Both the position numbers and the translations under genes were made by a program. A stretch of DNA of 64,000 bases, from positions 55,653,561 to 55,717,560 of the forward strand of contig NC_088775.1 in NCBI RefSeq assembly GCF_954871325.1, written 5' to 3'. The notes under the pieces are model-generated. The model was not told the origin of the DNA. It worked only from the letters and a program-made list of their open reading frames with translations, and did not search any database. The first letter of the stretch is position 1. Every line of letters begins with the position of its first letter. Shown here one piece after another: positions 36,075-48,367 of the stretch. This DNA comes from Gordionus sp. m RMFG-2023. Lineage: Eukaryota; Nematomorpha; Gordioida; Chordodea; Parachordodidae.

Positions 36075-37915
36075 AGTATAGCCCGTCAAAAATGACGGGG
36101 AAAGAAAATTTTCTTCTTACTTTTATGCATGTTACCTGTTATTTGAAAATAATATCCAATTTTTATTCTTCTCACCCCCTCATCCCTTTAGGCCAGGTTT
36201 AATCCATTAAAACTAAATGCTATGGTTTGAGTAAAAATAAATTTAAAGCATTTACTTGATAATACCAATATTATTTGTTAAATATTACTGATTACTTATA
36301 CCCAATATTTAATATTAAAAAAAATTCCCAGGAAAAGTCCAAAGCCATATTAATTATGAAAAATTCTTCCAAGCCCAATGAAAATAATTTTGGTAGTTAA
36401 GAACTGAAATAAAATATTTAAATAATCATAGAATTTAAAAATACAATTAAAATTCAGATTAAGATGGGCCTTGGTTTCTTGATCAGGTCAAGCCCTAGCC
36501 TGCAAAAAAATTTGTTTTGGGCCAATGTCTGACCTATAATTAATAATAAAAAAATTCTCAAGCGTCCAAGCTTATCATAATTTAAAAAATTTTCCCCAAG
36601 CCCAACCCAATATAATTTATAAAAATATTTTCCAAGCCCAGTCTAACCCATAATAAATAAAAAAAATTTCTTAAACCTGGCTAACCGATAGTAATTTAAA
36701 TTTTTTTTCCAAGCCTGGAGATAGGTAAATCTCTAAAAACCATATCTATTTTTTAGTCTATTTTAACCCAGCTCACCCCAACCAAGGCCAACCCATTAAG
36801 ACTAAGAGTGAATACTATTTTTTTGAATAAAAATATATTTAAATTAGATCTTACCTGAGGGCCATATAAATATTCTGTGTTAAATATTAAACCTATGCCT
36901 AATATTAAAAAAATTCCCAAGCCAGGTCCTCGCACTTGGTTTTCTCAAACCCGCAAACCATAATAATTTTGATAGTTGAGGACTGAAATATAATATATAA
37001 AAAGTCACAATGCATTTAAGAATACAATCAGAATATGAAAGTTGCATGGGCCTTGGTTTTTGATCAGGCCTTGCCATGTCTTCAAAAGAAATTTTCAGGC
37101 CAATTTCTAGCCCATATTTAAAATTAAAAAATTTACAGGAATCTTAGACTAAAATAATTATGAAAAATGTTTCTCAAGCTATGTCCAAGTTTATATTAAT
37201 GGTGAAAAATATTTCCCAAGCCCAGGAAAACCCAAATAATTTATTTTGATCTAGAAAAATAGGTCTGATATAAGGCGTTTATAAGAATTAAGTCTGTCTA
37301 ATTTCAAAATTATCATTAAATGAAGGGTAAATATCTGATTTACCTATGATTCTACTGGTGGGGAAATGGTTTTTTGATGCCTGGATATGTCTGCAAAATT
37401 AATTTCAGACCAATCTATAACCCATATTTAAAATTCAAAAATCTTAAAGCACCTCTATTTTAAATTTTATCCAATATGATTTCCATCACATTTTTAAATT
37501 TTGATATTTCTAATACATGCTCACAGTATACATTGCAACAATTTTACCTCTTTTACCTCTTTTACCTCTTTTACTCTTAAATTTTAACATTTATATAAAA
37601 TTTATTAATAAAGTAATTTAATACCATACACACAAACCAAATAATTACCCTTCAACATCTATATAATTTATATTTTAAATTTAATTATATTCAAGTTGGT
37701 GCATGCGTGAAACTTTAATATATATATAATTAATATTTTAAATTTATTTATATTCAAGTTGGTGCATGCGGTAAAGCATATGCCTTTGAAACGGGAGGCT
37801 CGAATTCGATTCTCATAGAGAGTAAAAAATTAACATTACACTATATAATCTCCTTAAATTTAAAATACATTAGGGAGATACGAAAACGATCGTGTTTTGA
37901 TTATGGAGATTATAT
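36075..37915. mobile_element. Unclassified insertion in the LTR (possibly Helentron-like)
   Basis: The insertion begins in TA-rich DNA with ctagtatag, followed at once by a hairpin (cccgtca, aaaa loop, tgacggg; 36082-36099). Ends of this form, a short CTAG-like word with a GC stem, are seen in some Helitron-like elements, but no replication or helicase domain is present and the other end is not defined. The body has two or three diverged copies of a roughly 600-bp block (shared: ccattaa-actaa, gggccttggttt, gatcaggcc-tgcc). A tRNA-like stretch lies at its right side and a tacctcttt run at about 37555. Confidence 0.4.
37741..37812 (+). other. tRNA-like sequence (possible SINE head)
   Basis: Box-A-like ttggtgcatgcggtaaagc and box-B-like gaattcgattctc words at tRNA spacing, preceded by a partial duplicate of the left part (gttggtgcatgcg at about 37696). 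The stems are imperfect. It is more likely a SINE relic than a tRNA gene. Confidence 0.35.
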
Positions 37916-40900
37916 ATATTAGATATATTTATATATGTATATATTTCTTTTTGAAATGATAAAAAAAAATAATTCCTAGAAATAATCGATAATATGTTAA
38001 AAAAAAAAATTAAATAAATAATAATCCGAGAATCAAATGATGAAAAATAACAAATAATTCGTAGAATCAATACAAAAAAAAATAATCGATAATAATTCGT
38101 AGAATCAATACAAAAAATAATAATCGATAATAGTTCGTAGAATCAATACAAAATAATAATCGATAATAAAAATTATAGCTATTCATAACATCTCTCCCTT
38201 TAAAAAAATTTTCGAATTTGATCTTTATGTCTTTCCCATTGCTTAGCGGCATTCACATTATATATGAATTTCCCTGATCGAGACATTATAGTCCCCTTAT
38301 TCCATTTTACCTTATCATTATAAGTTTTCATCCACACTGGTTGTCCTATCTTAATAAATTGACCTCTTTTTTCTAAGTAAGTACCGTCTAGTTTGCTTCC
38401 TTGGGTTTCTCTAATCATTTCCAGATGATTCCTAGCATTCCGTCTAAACATCATTTGCGTTTCTGTCCCATAGTTGTATGCTGCGTGTTTACGTAGGCTA
38501 ATAGGAATTCGTTTAATCTATCGTATTTGTTATTGGTTATATTCACCATGGCTGTTTTAACCGTTCTTACCATCCGTTCCGATTCTCCGTTAAAGCTCGG
38601 GTGGTATGAAGGGGTCAATATGTGGTTTATTCTATGTTTCTTACAATATTCTTTGAATGGATAACTAGTAAATTGCGGTCCGTTATCCGATAATAACGAT
38701 TCCGGATATCCCCATCTAAAATATTTCGCCTAATACCCCCGTGGTTCTCTCTGATGGTCGTCATTCCTTTTACCTCAACCCATTTCGTAAAAGCTTCTAC
38801 CAGTAAAAAAAAATGAAAAATCTGTTTTTCTTGAAACACGTAAAAAAAAATATTCTTAAATACATCTAAAAAAGATAAATATTATTAATAAGAAAAATTT
38901 ATAAATAACAAATATCTTTTTATTCACTTTTTAAAAAAGAATAAAAACTTGATTTCATAAATATTGATTTTTTTATTTATCGAAATCTATATGAACTCTT
39001 TGCCAAGGTCTTGTCGGTATCTCCCAATAGTGATCTTGTATTTTTGGAGGATTGTTTGCCTATGTATTACACTATTCGCATTGACAGCATAACGGTCGAT
39101 TCTGGGCCACCATACATATCCTGGCTAAACTTTTCATTCTGACCATTCCTTGATGACCACTATGTAATTCGTTTAGTATTTTTTTTAATTCTGTTGGAAT
39201 TATTATTCTTTCCCCTTTATATAAACATCCATCTTTTTCCCATAAATTATTTTTGCACATTTCGTATTGTTTTAATATATTGTCATCTTTTGACTTGAAT
39301 TGAGTTTTTTCTCCTTTACCTTTTTTAACGTGTAGTCGTTTTCGAGTTTTTTCCAAATTTCATCTACCTATATTGGATATTTATAAAATATACTTCTTCA
39401 TTATGGTCTTTGTCTTTGGTATTGTCGTCCATTGGGCATCTTGAGAGTCCGTCTGCCACTTTGTTTTCCTTACCAGCCTTGTATTTTATTTCGCAATTGT
39501 ACCCTCCTAGCATTAGTAGAGACCATTTGAGCAATCGTGGTGATGTTATATTTGCCGAACTTTTGTTACCGAATATATATACAAGTGGTTTGTGATCGGT
39601 CCTTATTGTAAAAGTTTGACCTACTAAATATTCATAAAAATTTTTTACTCCGAATACAAGCGCTAATGCTTCTCTTTCGATAGTTGAATAGTTTTTTTCT
39701 GCCATTGATAGTGTCCGTGAAGCAAAACCTATGGTATTCTCGTATCCGTCTTTTTCGGTATGAGATAGTACGCCTCCCTTTCATAGATGCATCCGTAGTG
39801 AGTTGGATATCTTTATCTGGATCAAAATGAACGATTACTAGAGGATTAGTCAAATATTTCTTTAAGATTTCAACACTTGATCCGTATTCTTCCGTCCATT
39901 GAAAATTGTTGCCTTTCTTTAATAAATCATAAAGGGGTGCCGCAATTGTTTAAAAATATTTTATAAAGATGATAGTCCTAATAGTGACTGCAATTTGTTG
40001 ACTGACTCAGGAATTGGAGCATATTTTTGGCTTCTAGTTTCTCTTCTGAGGGCATAAGACCTTTGCTGGATATGACACTAGATATTTTACTTTTCCTTTA
40101 TGGAATTTGGTCTTTCGTAATTTGCTTTAAGACCTAATTCCGACATTCGTTGGAATACTTCTTCTAGATTTTTTAGATGCTCTTCATCCGAGGAACCTGT
40201 AATTATTAGATGATCAATATAGTATGCTACTCCCGTCATTTTCCCAAAAATTAGGTCCATAGTCCTTTGGAATATTGCTAACGACAGAGTTATTCCGAAT
40301 GGCATTCTTTTGAATTGGAACAGACCTTTATGAGTGTAAATAGCTAAATACTTCCTCGAATCAGAATCTATGACTATTTGATGGTATGCATTTGAAAAGG
40401 AAATGGTTGATAACTTTTCCCCTTTTCTTAATTTATTAAATATTTCCTGTATTCTGGGGATAGGGTATATGTCCACTATTATACATGGATTTATAGTAAT
40501 TTTGTAGTCTATGCAAAGCCTTATATTCCTGTTAGGCTTAATTATGGGCACCAGAGACTGGCCCATTCCGAATATTTTATGGGTTCTATTGCGTCGTCTT
40601 CAATCCATTTTGTTAGTTCCTCATCAACCTTTTCTTCTAGCATATGCAATTTTTTTCTCCGTTAGCGCTTTTAATTCTTGTCCCACGTAATATATATATT
40701 ATTATCGTATGCATCTTCCGTCCCTGCTAATATCGATTCTTTCCATACTAATTCTCTGAATTCCTTTATCCAGTTTATACCTATCAACGATGGTCCATCC
40801 GCTTTCACTATAATCAAAGGTAGGTATATTATGGTTTCTTTTATTTAAACCTTTACGTCCACACTGCCTATAATGGCGATTTCGTTACCTAAATTAACTT

Positions 40901-41064
40901 ATTTTTCTTTACAAGATATGATTTTATCACTACCGCATTTGAAGCAAGTTTTTTTTGTCTGGTAATCTTGATTGTCGTTGTATTTATGGTTATTTTTCTT
41001 AGTGTTGTAATTTCCCCTTATCTTATCATAAGAATATTGATACTTGTTTTTATGATAATAATTA

Positions 41065-41204
41065 TTGTTGTCATACCAATTATTATATCTAATATTTGTT
41101 ATCATTATTACTGTTATCATTATCATTATATTTGTTATCATTATTACTGTTATCATTATCATTATATTTTTTATCATTTTTATTATATTTGTACTGCGGG
41201 TTAA
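41065..41204. repeat. Short tandem repeat in the gag region
   Basis: Two to three copies of a unit built from atcattattactgttatc and attatcattatat, within the gag part of the Ty3-like fossil. It gives the N/Y/I-rich stretch on the minus strand. Confidence 0.7.
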
Positions 41205-41911
41205 CGTTATTATGCCTTCCATACTTCGAGTTGTTATAATTATTATATCTAATAAATCTGTTATCTAATCTTGTTTAGTGAGAATAATTGTCATTATAGC
41301 GTTCCTGAATTCAGCTATATTGCGCTTTTTATTTTCTTGTATATAATTTATTTCATCATTTTCTATTTTGTTTTCATCTCGATCCTTTCCAGCTTGACAA
41401 TAAAATATACCTTTTGCTTTTGCTTTTTCCTTTTCATCTATCAAATCCATGGTTCGAAGGAGTTTTTTAATTTCCTTTATTCCCATATCTTCTTCTAATA
41501 ATAACTTTGTTTTGATCTCTTTGCTTTCTAATCCGTTAATTATCTGCATTTTTAAATTTTCTTTATATTTTTCTTTGAAGCATTTCAGTATTAACGCCTT
41601 TAGTGCATTTAAAAATTCTAGATTGGTTTCTCACTCTATTTTAGTACGTTTAACAAATTGGAAATTTTCTAACAGTGCTATTTTTTTTTCGTTAAATTTT
41701 ATTAATAGATTTGGGAGCGAATTTTAAAATTACTTTATTTAGTCATAGTTTGACAATGCAGATACGAGTCTCATTGTTAGATGTCGTTTAATATGAAATA
41801 AGCTTCTAATTTGATACGAAATGTTGAGAAAGAATCACTGTTTTCCTTAATGGGAATCGATGTTGTCATTTTAGATATATATCGAATTTAAGTTTTTTCT
41901 TCGTTCGCCGC

Positions 41912-42316
41912 TGTTAAATTCACTGTTAAATTCGGCGTCGGCACTGTTAGATTTGACCGCTGTTATATTTTATTATCTCTTTTTTTTATTTTAATGTATC
42001 ACGAAATTCTCTTTTTCTTCTCATATAAATTTTTTATTTTATATCATAATAATTACATAATAATAAAAATCATCCAATATCTTTATTTTTCTGAATATTT
42101 ATATATATATCTTTTTGAAATAATAAAAAAAAAAATTCCTAGAAAGATAATTATGTTAAAAGAAAAAATAAAATAAATAATAATTCCGAGAATCAAAGGA
42201 TGAAAAATATAAAAAAAATAATAATTCGTAGAATCAATACAAAAAAAATAATCGATAACAACTCGTAGAATCAATACCTTAAAATTCGATAATAAAAATT
42301 AAAACTATTCATAACA
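41912..42316 (-). repeat. 5' LTR of the Ty3-like fossil
   Basis: 405 bp from tgttaaattc to cataaca, uninterrupted. It shares ggcactgttagatttgaccg and the tcctagaaa, gagaatcaa and gtagaatcaatac words with the other LTR. No convincing primer-binding site was recognised next to it. Confidence 0.85.
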
Positions 42317-43145
42317 ATAAATTACCTTTTTACCTTTTGATAATGTTAACCATAACGCGTTGTGGAAGATTTTAGCCGAATATTTTGACAGTAATATCAT
42401 AAGGATACTGACCATTATGGCAGTCTTTTTGCCTCTTTTAAGATCAACAATAAAGTTACTCCATTCTTCAGGACAAAGAAAGGGATAAAACAATGGTGTG
42501 TCCGTTATTGTTCAATATAGTCATGAACAAAATCATAATGGATACTCTGGGAACTGCGAATCTTTTGGAATAAAGGTCCAATTAGTCGTGCAAAATAGAG
42601 TGATATGTTATGCGGATGACATAGTGTTGATAACTAAAAGTTTGGAAGAAACTTAATATTTGATTTTTATACTGAATTCCTTAAGTCTTAGGGGGTGGCG
42701 TGAATATAAACTTTAATAAAACAGTGATAATACCCTCGTCTCATGTACCCCATCTGAATAATATGGTGGTAGGGGGAAAGTTGATCAAGTTTGTGAAATC
42801 CTATAAATATCTGGGTGTAACCATTGACAATAAAAAAAATCCGTACGCAAAATGCAAATTTTTACAAATTTTTATATCTGTGGAAAGCTAGGGAGATATC
42901 CGTTTTTACAAGACTCCGTATTTTCAATTACCATCATTCCGATTCTCCTTTATGTAGGTGATACATGGGAAATTACCAAGACGGAAACCAGAAAATTACA
43001 AATGTTCGTAAATAAATGTCTAAGAATAATGAATGGCATCTCAAATGAAAACCTTTGGAAGAGGTCTAATCATACCCAACTTCACATGTCTTTAAAAAAG
43101 AAGCGCCTTACTTTCTTTGTCCATATTTTGAGAAACTATAGTAAT

Positions 43146-43367
43146 TAGTGTTGTTAAACAGCTCATTTTGAGCCGATTTTTAAAAACGGCTTACTCAATA
43201 TTTTAGTCAGAAAAATATTGTCTAAGCCTCGAAATTTTGATAATATATGTTTAGACCTTTGTTCTTTATATGAACCAAATCTTCAGACTTGCGTAATATT
43301 TATTTGGTTAAAATATTGAGTTAGCCGTTTTTAAAAATCGGCTCAAAACGAGCCATTAACAACACTA
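43146..43367. mobile_element. hAT MITE (TAGTGTTGTTAA family), complete
   Basis: 222 bp with long inverted ends: TAGTGTTGTTAA, then a gagccgatttttaaaaacgg arm on the left and its near-exact inverse on the right. The 8-bp duplication atagtaat is perfect (43138-43145 and 43368-43375). It sits in the C-terminal part of the LINE and has no coding content. Confidence 0.95.
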
Positions 43368-43739
43368 ATAGTAATAATAGTCTCGTTATTGATGTCATAT
43401 AGCAAATAAAAGACACTATGGTTCTACGGAGCTTTAAAGGACATAATGGATTTAAACTTAAATATGAAACAGTTCCTGATGCTAAATAAAAACAAAAAGT
43501 CTATTAAGAAATTACTAAAAATTAAATCAAATTACCTAAATCTTCCATAATCTTTTCCTGAATTTAGATTATTTAATCTTTTCATTTTTCACTTTACTTC
43601 TTAACTTTGTCTTTTACCTTTTCTTTGAATTACATTCTTCACTGAGACTAGCTTTTCTTTTTCATTTTAAACTTATCACTGATTCAAGGTACTTTAAAAT
43701 TAAAATTGGTCTGTCAAATGCATTTTAATGTAATTTAAT

Positions 43740-45480
43740 ACATATACAATGTCATGGGTGTAGCTCTATTTCGTATACTGCTTCCCAATAAAGCTAGGTT
43801 CATGGTATCGAGTACTAGTTTTTTGTGTTTCTTATGTGGGCTAGAATTAATTTTGGCTTTATTTTTATTTTGGGTATGTTTTGTCTTTTCCAAAGATTTG
43901 GAGTTTGTAATATTACTTGGGCAGAATATTATTGTTTCTGAGGCAATTATTGCTGGAAGTCATCTATCTTCTCCGTTTAGTTTTTTCTAACATGTAAACT
44001 CCATAGACTAATATAGGAATTATTGTCGTATTGTATTTCCACAGTCTGGTAAATACCGAAATCTCTCTTGTCCTCCATACTTTCATATACTCACAAAAAG
44101 TACCTCTCGCCTTTTATATTTCTAATTCTTCATTTCTTATTTGCTACTACATTTATTATCAAGTGTGACCCCTAAGTACTTTTTGGATACTACTTTTACT
44201 TCATTATTTCAAACTGCTAGCTTTTTGGAGGGGTGGCGCGTTTAGGGATGGAAGGGAGAAAATTTGTTTTTTGAAGTTTATTGTTAGTCAACTCTATCAA
44301 GGTCTCAAATTGGTAAAGTATTTCCTTTTTTTGGTTCAATTATATTTTTGGACATTACAACGATGTCATTTGCATTGGAATATTATTCTGCTTTTCAAAA
44401 CATAACGTCTCATTTGATTCTCTATATATACTAAATCGGCCGTACCCAGTGCTTCTCTTATGTTTTTATTTTTTATGATTTTAAATAGGAGCAGCGATAA
44501 TATTTAGCCTTGATTAACTCCTTTCTTTACCCTGAAGGAAGGGGATATTCTTCATCATTGATTATGTAAATAGTATGTATTAGTGGTTTTCAAGAAGTGA
44601 ATGTAGTTGGGGTCTATCCCACACTCTGAGAGCGTTTTTTCTATAAAGTTTTATGGGTAACATTATCAAAAGATCTGCTAAAATCCACATTTATGAAGTA
44701 GGAGGGTTTTTTTGTACTTGTTTTCTTATATGATTATTTTTTTTCTGAGCTAATTTGGGCTTCAGTATGTTTTTGTTTGGCCTGTACACGCATATGTATT
44801 TTGGGAAAAAGATGTGGTGTAGATGATATGTTTGTGGTTTTTTTGAGAGAACAAAAATCTTTATGACATAGGATGTGAAGGCTATAGCTCAATAACCCTT
44901 AAATTTCTGTGGTCTTTGTTTTTTTAGGGAAGTTACATAGGTAGGATTTGTTCCATTCCACTGCATATTTTATTGAAAGAGGGCAAATAGGTAGGAAGAT
45001 ATTGTCATAGGTGCTATTTTTGGAAATTCTACTGTGATATTATCCAGTCCCGTATATTTGTTTTTCCTTAGTTTTTTTGACTACATTTGATATTTCATTC
45101 ACGGAGAAACCAAACGAAAGAGGGGCGAGGTTTGTATTTATGTTTTTTGGTAGAGTTGCTTTCCATGAATCGAAGACTTTCATATAACAATCAAGCCATA
45201 ATGCCATTTGTTCATCCTGGTCAATAATTACACTTTTCCATTTCCTAAAACTATAGAGAGCAGTTTCCTAATTATGTAAGGTTTACAGAAATATTGTTTT
45301 TTTATAGGAATCATAGATCCTGTTCTCTTTCATATTTTTATCAATATCAAAGACTTTTTCGCTATATAAATCTCGCAGAGCTTTGTTTTTCCATAACCTT
45401 AAAAATAAATTCTTCGTGAAACAGGATGTGTGGGTTTGTGGCTGGGTAATCTTTAATTTATCACTGACTAGCTTTTATCT
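43740..45480 (-). pseudogene. Second copy of the same LINE family, minus strand
   Basis: Read from right to left: QDEQMALWLDCYMKVFDSWK at about 45230-45160, matching MALWLDHYMGVFDSRK of the first LINE; NEISNVVKK...CNFPKKTKTTEI; an SLLLFKIIKNKNIREALGT RT block near 44480; a degraded YADD-like stretch (YANDIVVMSKN) near 44370; and a tail near 44240-43750. There are many stops. It ends tail-to-tail with the first LINE, about 200 bp away. It lacks an endonuclease part. Confidence 0.7.
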
Positions 45481-45599
45481 ATTCACTGGTATTTTCACGC
45501 TCTTTTTCAAAAATTTACTGTAAACCGAATAGTTTATTTATTTATTTATCTAATGAATATAATTCGAAATTCAATTTATATGAACATATTCTTAATTAT

Positions 45600-45860
45600 T
45601 GATAGTAAACATTAAGGCTTACAATAAAGATGTTAAGCTTAAAATCAGCCACCACCCACTCTTAAAGTAATTAAATTATTTTTTGCAGTTCGCGGGTATA
45701 GGCTTTTGTTTTGCCCAATTCTTTTTGTTATTAGCCTATAGACGTTTAAATAACAGTTCTCGGACTGTTGTGCACACATACTTGCGGCTTGCCCACAAAC
45801 GTGTGAAGGGCTCCTCATTTTCTCCCCCCAATTAACTATCCAGTTTGATGGATTTTTGAG
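45600..45860. repeat. Dispersed repeat B, copy 2
   Basis: The inverse of 23820-24120, sharing aaacgtctatagg, the cgcaagta/cggcacgta region and tgaggagccct. It lies directly 5' of the minus-strand LINE. Confidence 0.6.
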
Positions 45861-45914
45861 GAAATCTGTTGTATCCCAACCAAAGGGCGAAAACGCTTTT
45901 TATCACGTATCACG

Positions 45915-46130
45915 TAAATTATTTTTTTAATATATTTTTTTTTGAGATTATTCGTGTTATATTATTTTTTTAATATATTTTTTGAGATAATATATTTTAT
46001 GTTATATTAATTTTTAAATATATTTTTTTAAGATAATATATTTTAATGGTTAAATTATTTTTTTAATATATTATATTGAGATACTATGCTATATTATATT
46101 TTGCGTACTTTTTTTCTGATATATCTTTTG
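45915..46130. repeat. AT-rich repeat C, copy 2
   Basis: Three to four diverged units of about 60 bp (tttttttaatatattttt, gagataatatatttta) related to 34206-34325. Confidence 0.65.
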
Positions 46131-46189
46131 TTCGCTAATTTTTTTAAATATATATTCTTTTAAATGAATTTTTATATATTTATTTTTGT

Positions 46190-46857
46190 GTTTGACTAAA
46201 CTGCAAGGTAAACTGCAAATGCCAAGGTAAACTGCAAATGCTTAGGTAAAAATTTTGATATATATTCTATTAATTGGAGTGAGATTCATTTTATGATTAT
46301 AACTTATAAAAATTATATTATTAGATATTATCAATAAAAAATGAATAGATATTAATAGTTGTATTTCCTTTTATCTCATAATAAATAGTTTAAATCCTTT
46401 AATATAAATAAATTAAAAATAATTATAATTACATCTTAAATTTCATTAATATTAAATCAGCAAGTTGGCGTATTATTATTTTAAGAAAAAAAATTACAAA
46501 TTTTCTTTGTTTTAGTATATTTGAAAATCATATTATATTACTATTTAAAAAGGCGTTTGACGTGTTTCACATGTTTGACTAAACTGCAAATGCCAAAGCA
46601 AATTGCAAATGCTTAAGTAAAAATTTTTGACATATTCTCTATTAATTGGAGTGAGTTCAATTTCTTATGATATGAATAACTAATAATAATTATGTTATTA
46701 GATATAATCAATAATAAATGAATAGACATTAATAGTTGTATTTTCTTTTATCTCATAATAAATAGTTTAAATCTATTAATATAATTATCATAAAAAAAGA
46801 ATTATAGTAACATTTTAAATTACAATAATATAAAATCCGCCATTTGGCGTATTAAAG
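46190..46857. repeat. Tandem duplication, period about 383 bp
   Basis: Two noncoding copies start tttgactaaactgcaa at 46191 and 46574. They share attaattggagtgag, tagttgtatttcctttta-like text and a terminal ggcgtatta. They directly precede the hAT coding remnant and may be its 5' flank. Confidence 0.75.
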
Positions 46858-48367
46858 ATTTATCATATATTACAACTATCCTAGAAAAGTGTAGAGACAT
46901 AGCCTTTTCTATAAATAAATCACCCAAAATAAATCAAGCATATCAAATATGTGAAAATAAGGGTATTACAAAATTTAAAATCCCTTCTGATATCCCTATT
47001 AGATGGAATAGCTCCTATTTAATGATGAATACAATTTATGAGGTATTTACATTTTTATCCAATTATTTTTAAAAAATATTTAATTTTTAGAACATGGATG
47101 CTATAGAAAAAGTACTTTTTTTGAATTACAAACAATTTAAAGGGGTTTTCTTTACTGAGTGTGAAAAAGAAGACCTTAAAGAGGCTGTAGATTTTCTAAG
47201 GCCCTTCTATAAAACGACACTTGATTTATCAGGATCCAAATATCCTACATCTGGGATTTCCATGTTATATATGTAGAATATAAATAATGAAATTTTAAAT
47301 AATATAAAAAAGGATAATAACAATACAAGAAAAGAAATTCTTAATAATATGCTGGTTAAAATGCAGAAATATCTCAAAGAATTATTTTGCTATGAATCAT
47401 ATGTCTCAACATTATTGGATCCGAGATTAAAACAAGTTTACATGCCTAATACTCTTAATAGAATTGAGTATATGACCAAATTTTCAAAATATTTAAGGAA
47501 AATAGAAAATAAAAAAAATACAGGAATAACGGATTCTCAGGTATATTTTTAATATTTATTTATTAAATCCTAATTTTCAAACATTTGTGCCAGGAGGAAA
47601 TCAATGAATTTAGTTTTTTAGAAAGAATTTTTTCCCAAAAAAGAAATTCAGAAGGGGATTATATATCGGCAGAAATCATTGAAGAAAATATATCAGAACT
47701 TCACACCTATTTGAATGAACCTCTTGTTTCATTAAAGGATGACATATTAGTATGGTGGAAAGCCAATAGTGAAAGGTCTTTTATATTTTTAAATAGTCAA
47801 TATAGTTTATTATATAGAGTCCTTTCATTAGCAGCTAGAAATTTTTTAGCAATTCAAGCAACATCTGTCCCCTGTGAACAAATATTTTCGAAAGCAGGAG
47901 ATCTTGTTACTAAAAAAAGGAATAGGCTTTCAAACAAAACAATATAAGCTTTGATGTGTATGGGCTCTTCAGTGGCGTATCCAGGATTTTCCTATGGGGG
48001 GGGGGGGGTGAAGGTCTTATGTTTTACTATTCTATTAAATTTTTCATATAATTATATATCTTTTTTTAACTTTTATTTACTAATTTGTGCCTAATGATAT
48101 TACAAGCCTATTTTTTATTATTTTAAGTTAGGTATGTTATATTTAATAAAGTTTTTTTAAATGTAAAGTTGAAATAAAATGTCATTTAAAATTTGTTTTA
48201 AAAACTAGCCTCTGCTTAAATTCTCATACAATATAAGTAAAATAAATTTTTTTTTATTGAAAATACCACAGTAAAACATTGACTAAAAAATAATTTAAAA
48301 AAACAAGTTTTTTTTTAACTTCTTATCAAATACAATATTATACAGAATATTTTATTAAATACTATAA

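Larger units (their letters stand above)
35876..38190 (-). repeat. 3' LTR of the Ty3-like fossil, with insertion
   Basis: Matches the 5' LTR at 41912-42316 at both ends, but is expanded to about 2.3 kb by an unrelated insertion (about 36075-37915). Near its inner end a short unit with aattcgtagaatcaatac recurs more often than in the other LTR. Confidence 0.85.
35876..42316 (-). mobile_element. Ty3/mdg4-like LTR retrotransposon fossil with both LTRs
   Basis: The two LTRs start tgttaaattc and end cataaca; the element is flanked by a 5-bp duplication, ataaa (35871-35875 and 42317-42321). On the minus strand the parts run: gag with zinc-knuckle-like end and an N/Y-rich stretch (about 40899-41727), reverse transcriptase (about 40087-40610), RNase H (about 39364-39900) and integrase (about 38200-39356). 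A purine tract next to the 3' LTR (38191-38203) fits the plus-strand primer. It is broken in several places, and the 3' LTR carries a later insertion. The LTRs differ by scattered changes and by the number of short internal repeats, so it is middle-aged. It sits inside the LINE. Confidence 0.9.
34390..43550 (+). pseudogene. LINE (APE-type endonuclease plus RT), split by two insertions
   Basis: The endonuclease remnant at 34393-34578 has RTILINVYAPPSKSERLPFLDDL. The RT start at 35479-35700 reads EISAAIRKLRNNKSPATDNITGEHL...PADWNITIFCNFPKN...FKDYRAIAITS, and continues with ISAYGPSRNINEPILALKIIM up to 35870. After the Ty3-like insertion it resumes at 42322 with FDNVNHNALWKIL, a QGCPLSPLLFNIVMN-like block near 42495-42530 and YADDIV at about 42609-42626. 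42700-43148 holds KSYKYLGVTID and the thumb/tail with GDTWEITKTETRKLQMF. After the MITE the C-terminus runs from 43376 to about 43550. This fits the jockey/R1/CR1-like groups. There are several frameshifts, the 5' end is truncated and no poly(A) is evident. Confidence 0.8.

Noticed and set aside
37741-37812. Functional tRNA gene
   Set aside because: Box-like words are present but the cloverleaf is imperfect and the stretch lies inside an inserted repeat.
40968-41268. Hydrophobic proteins rich in I, V and Y on the + strand
   Set aside because: Antisense of the AT-rich gag repeat of the Ty3-like fossil.
43754-43990. Small membrane protein
   Set aside because: The hydrophobic frame on the + strand is the antisense shadow of the minus-strand LINE tail.
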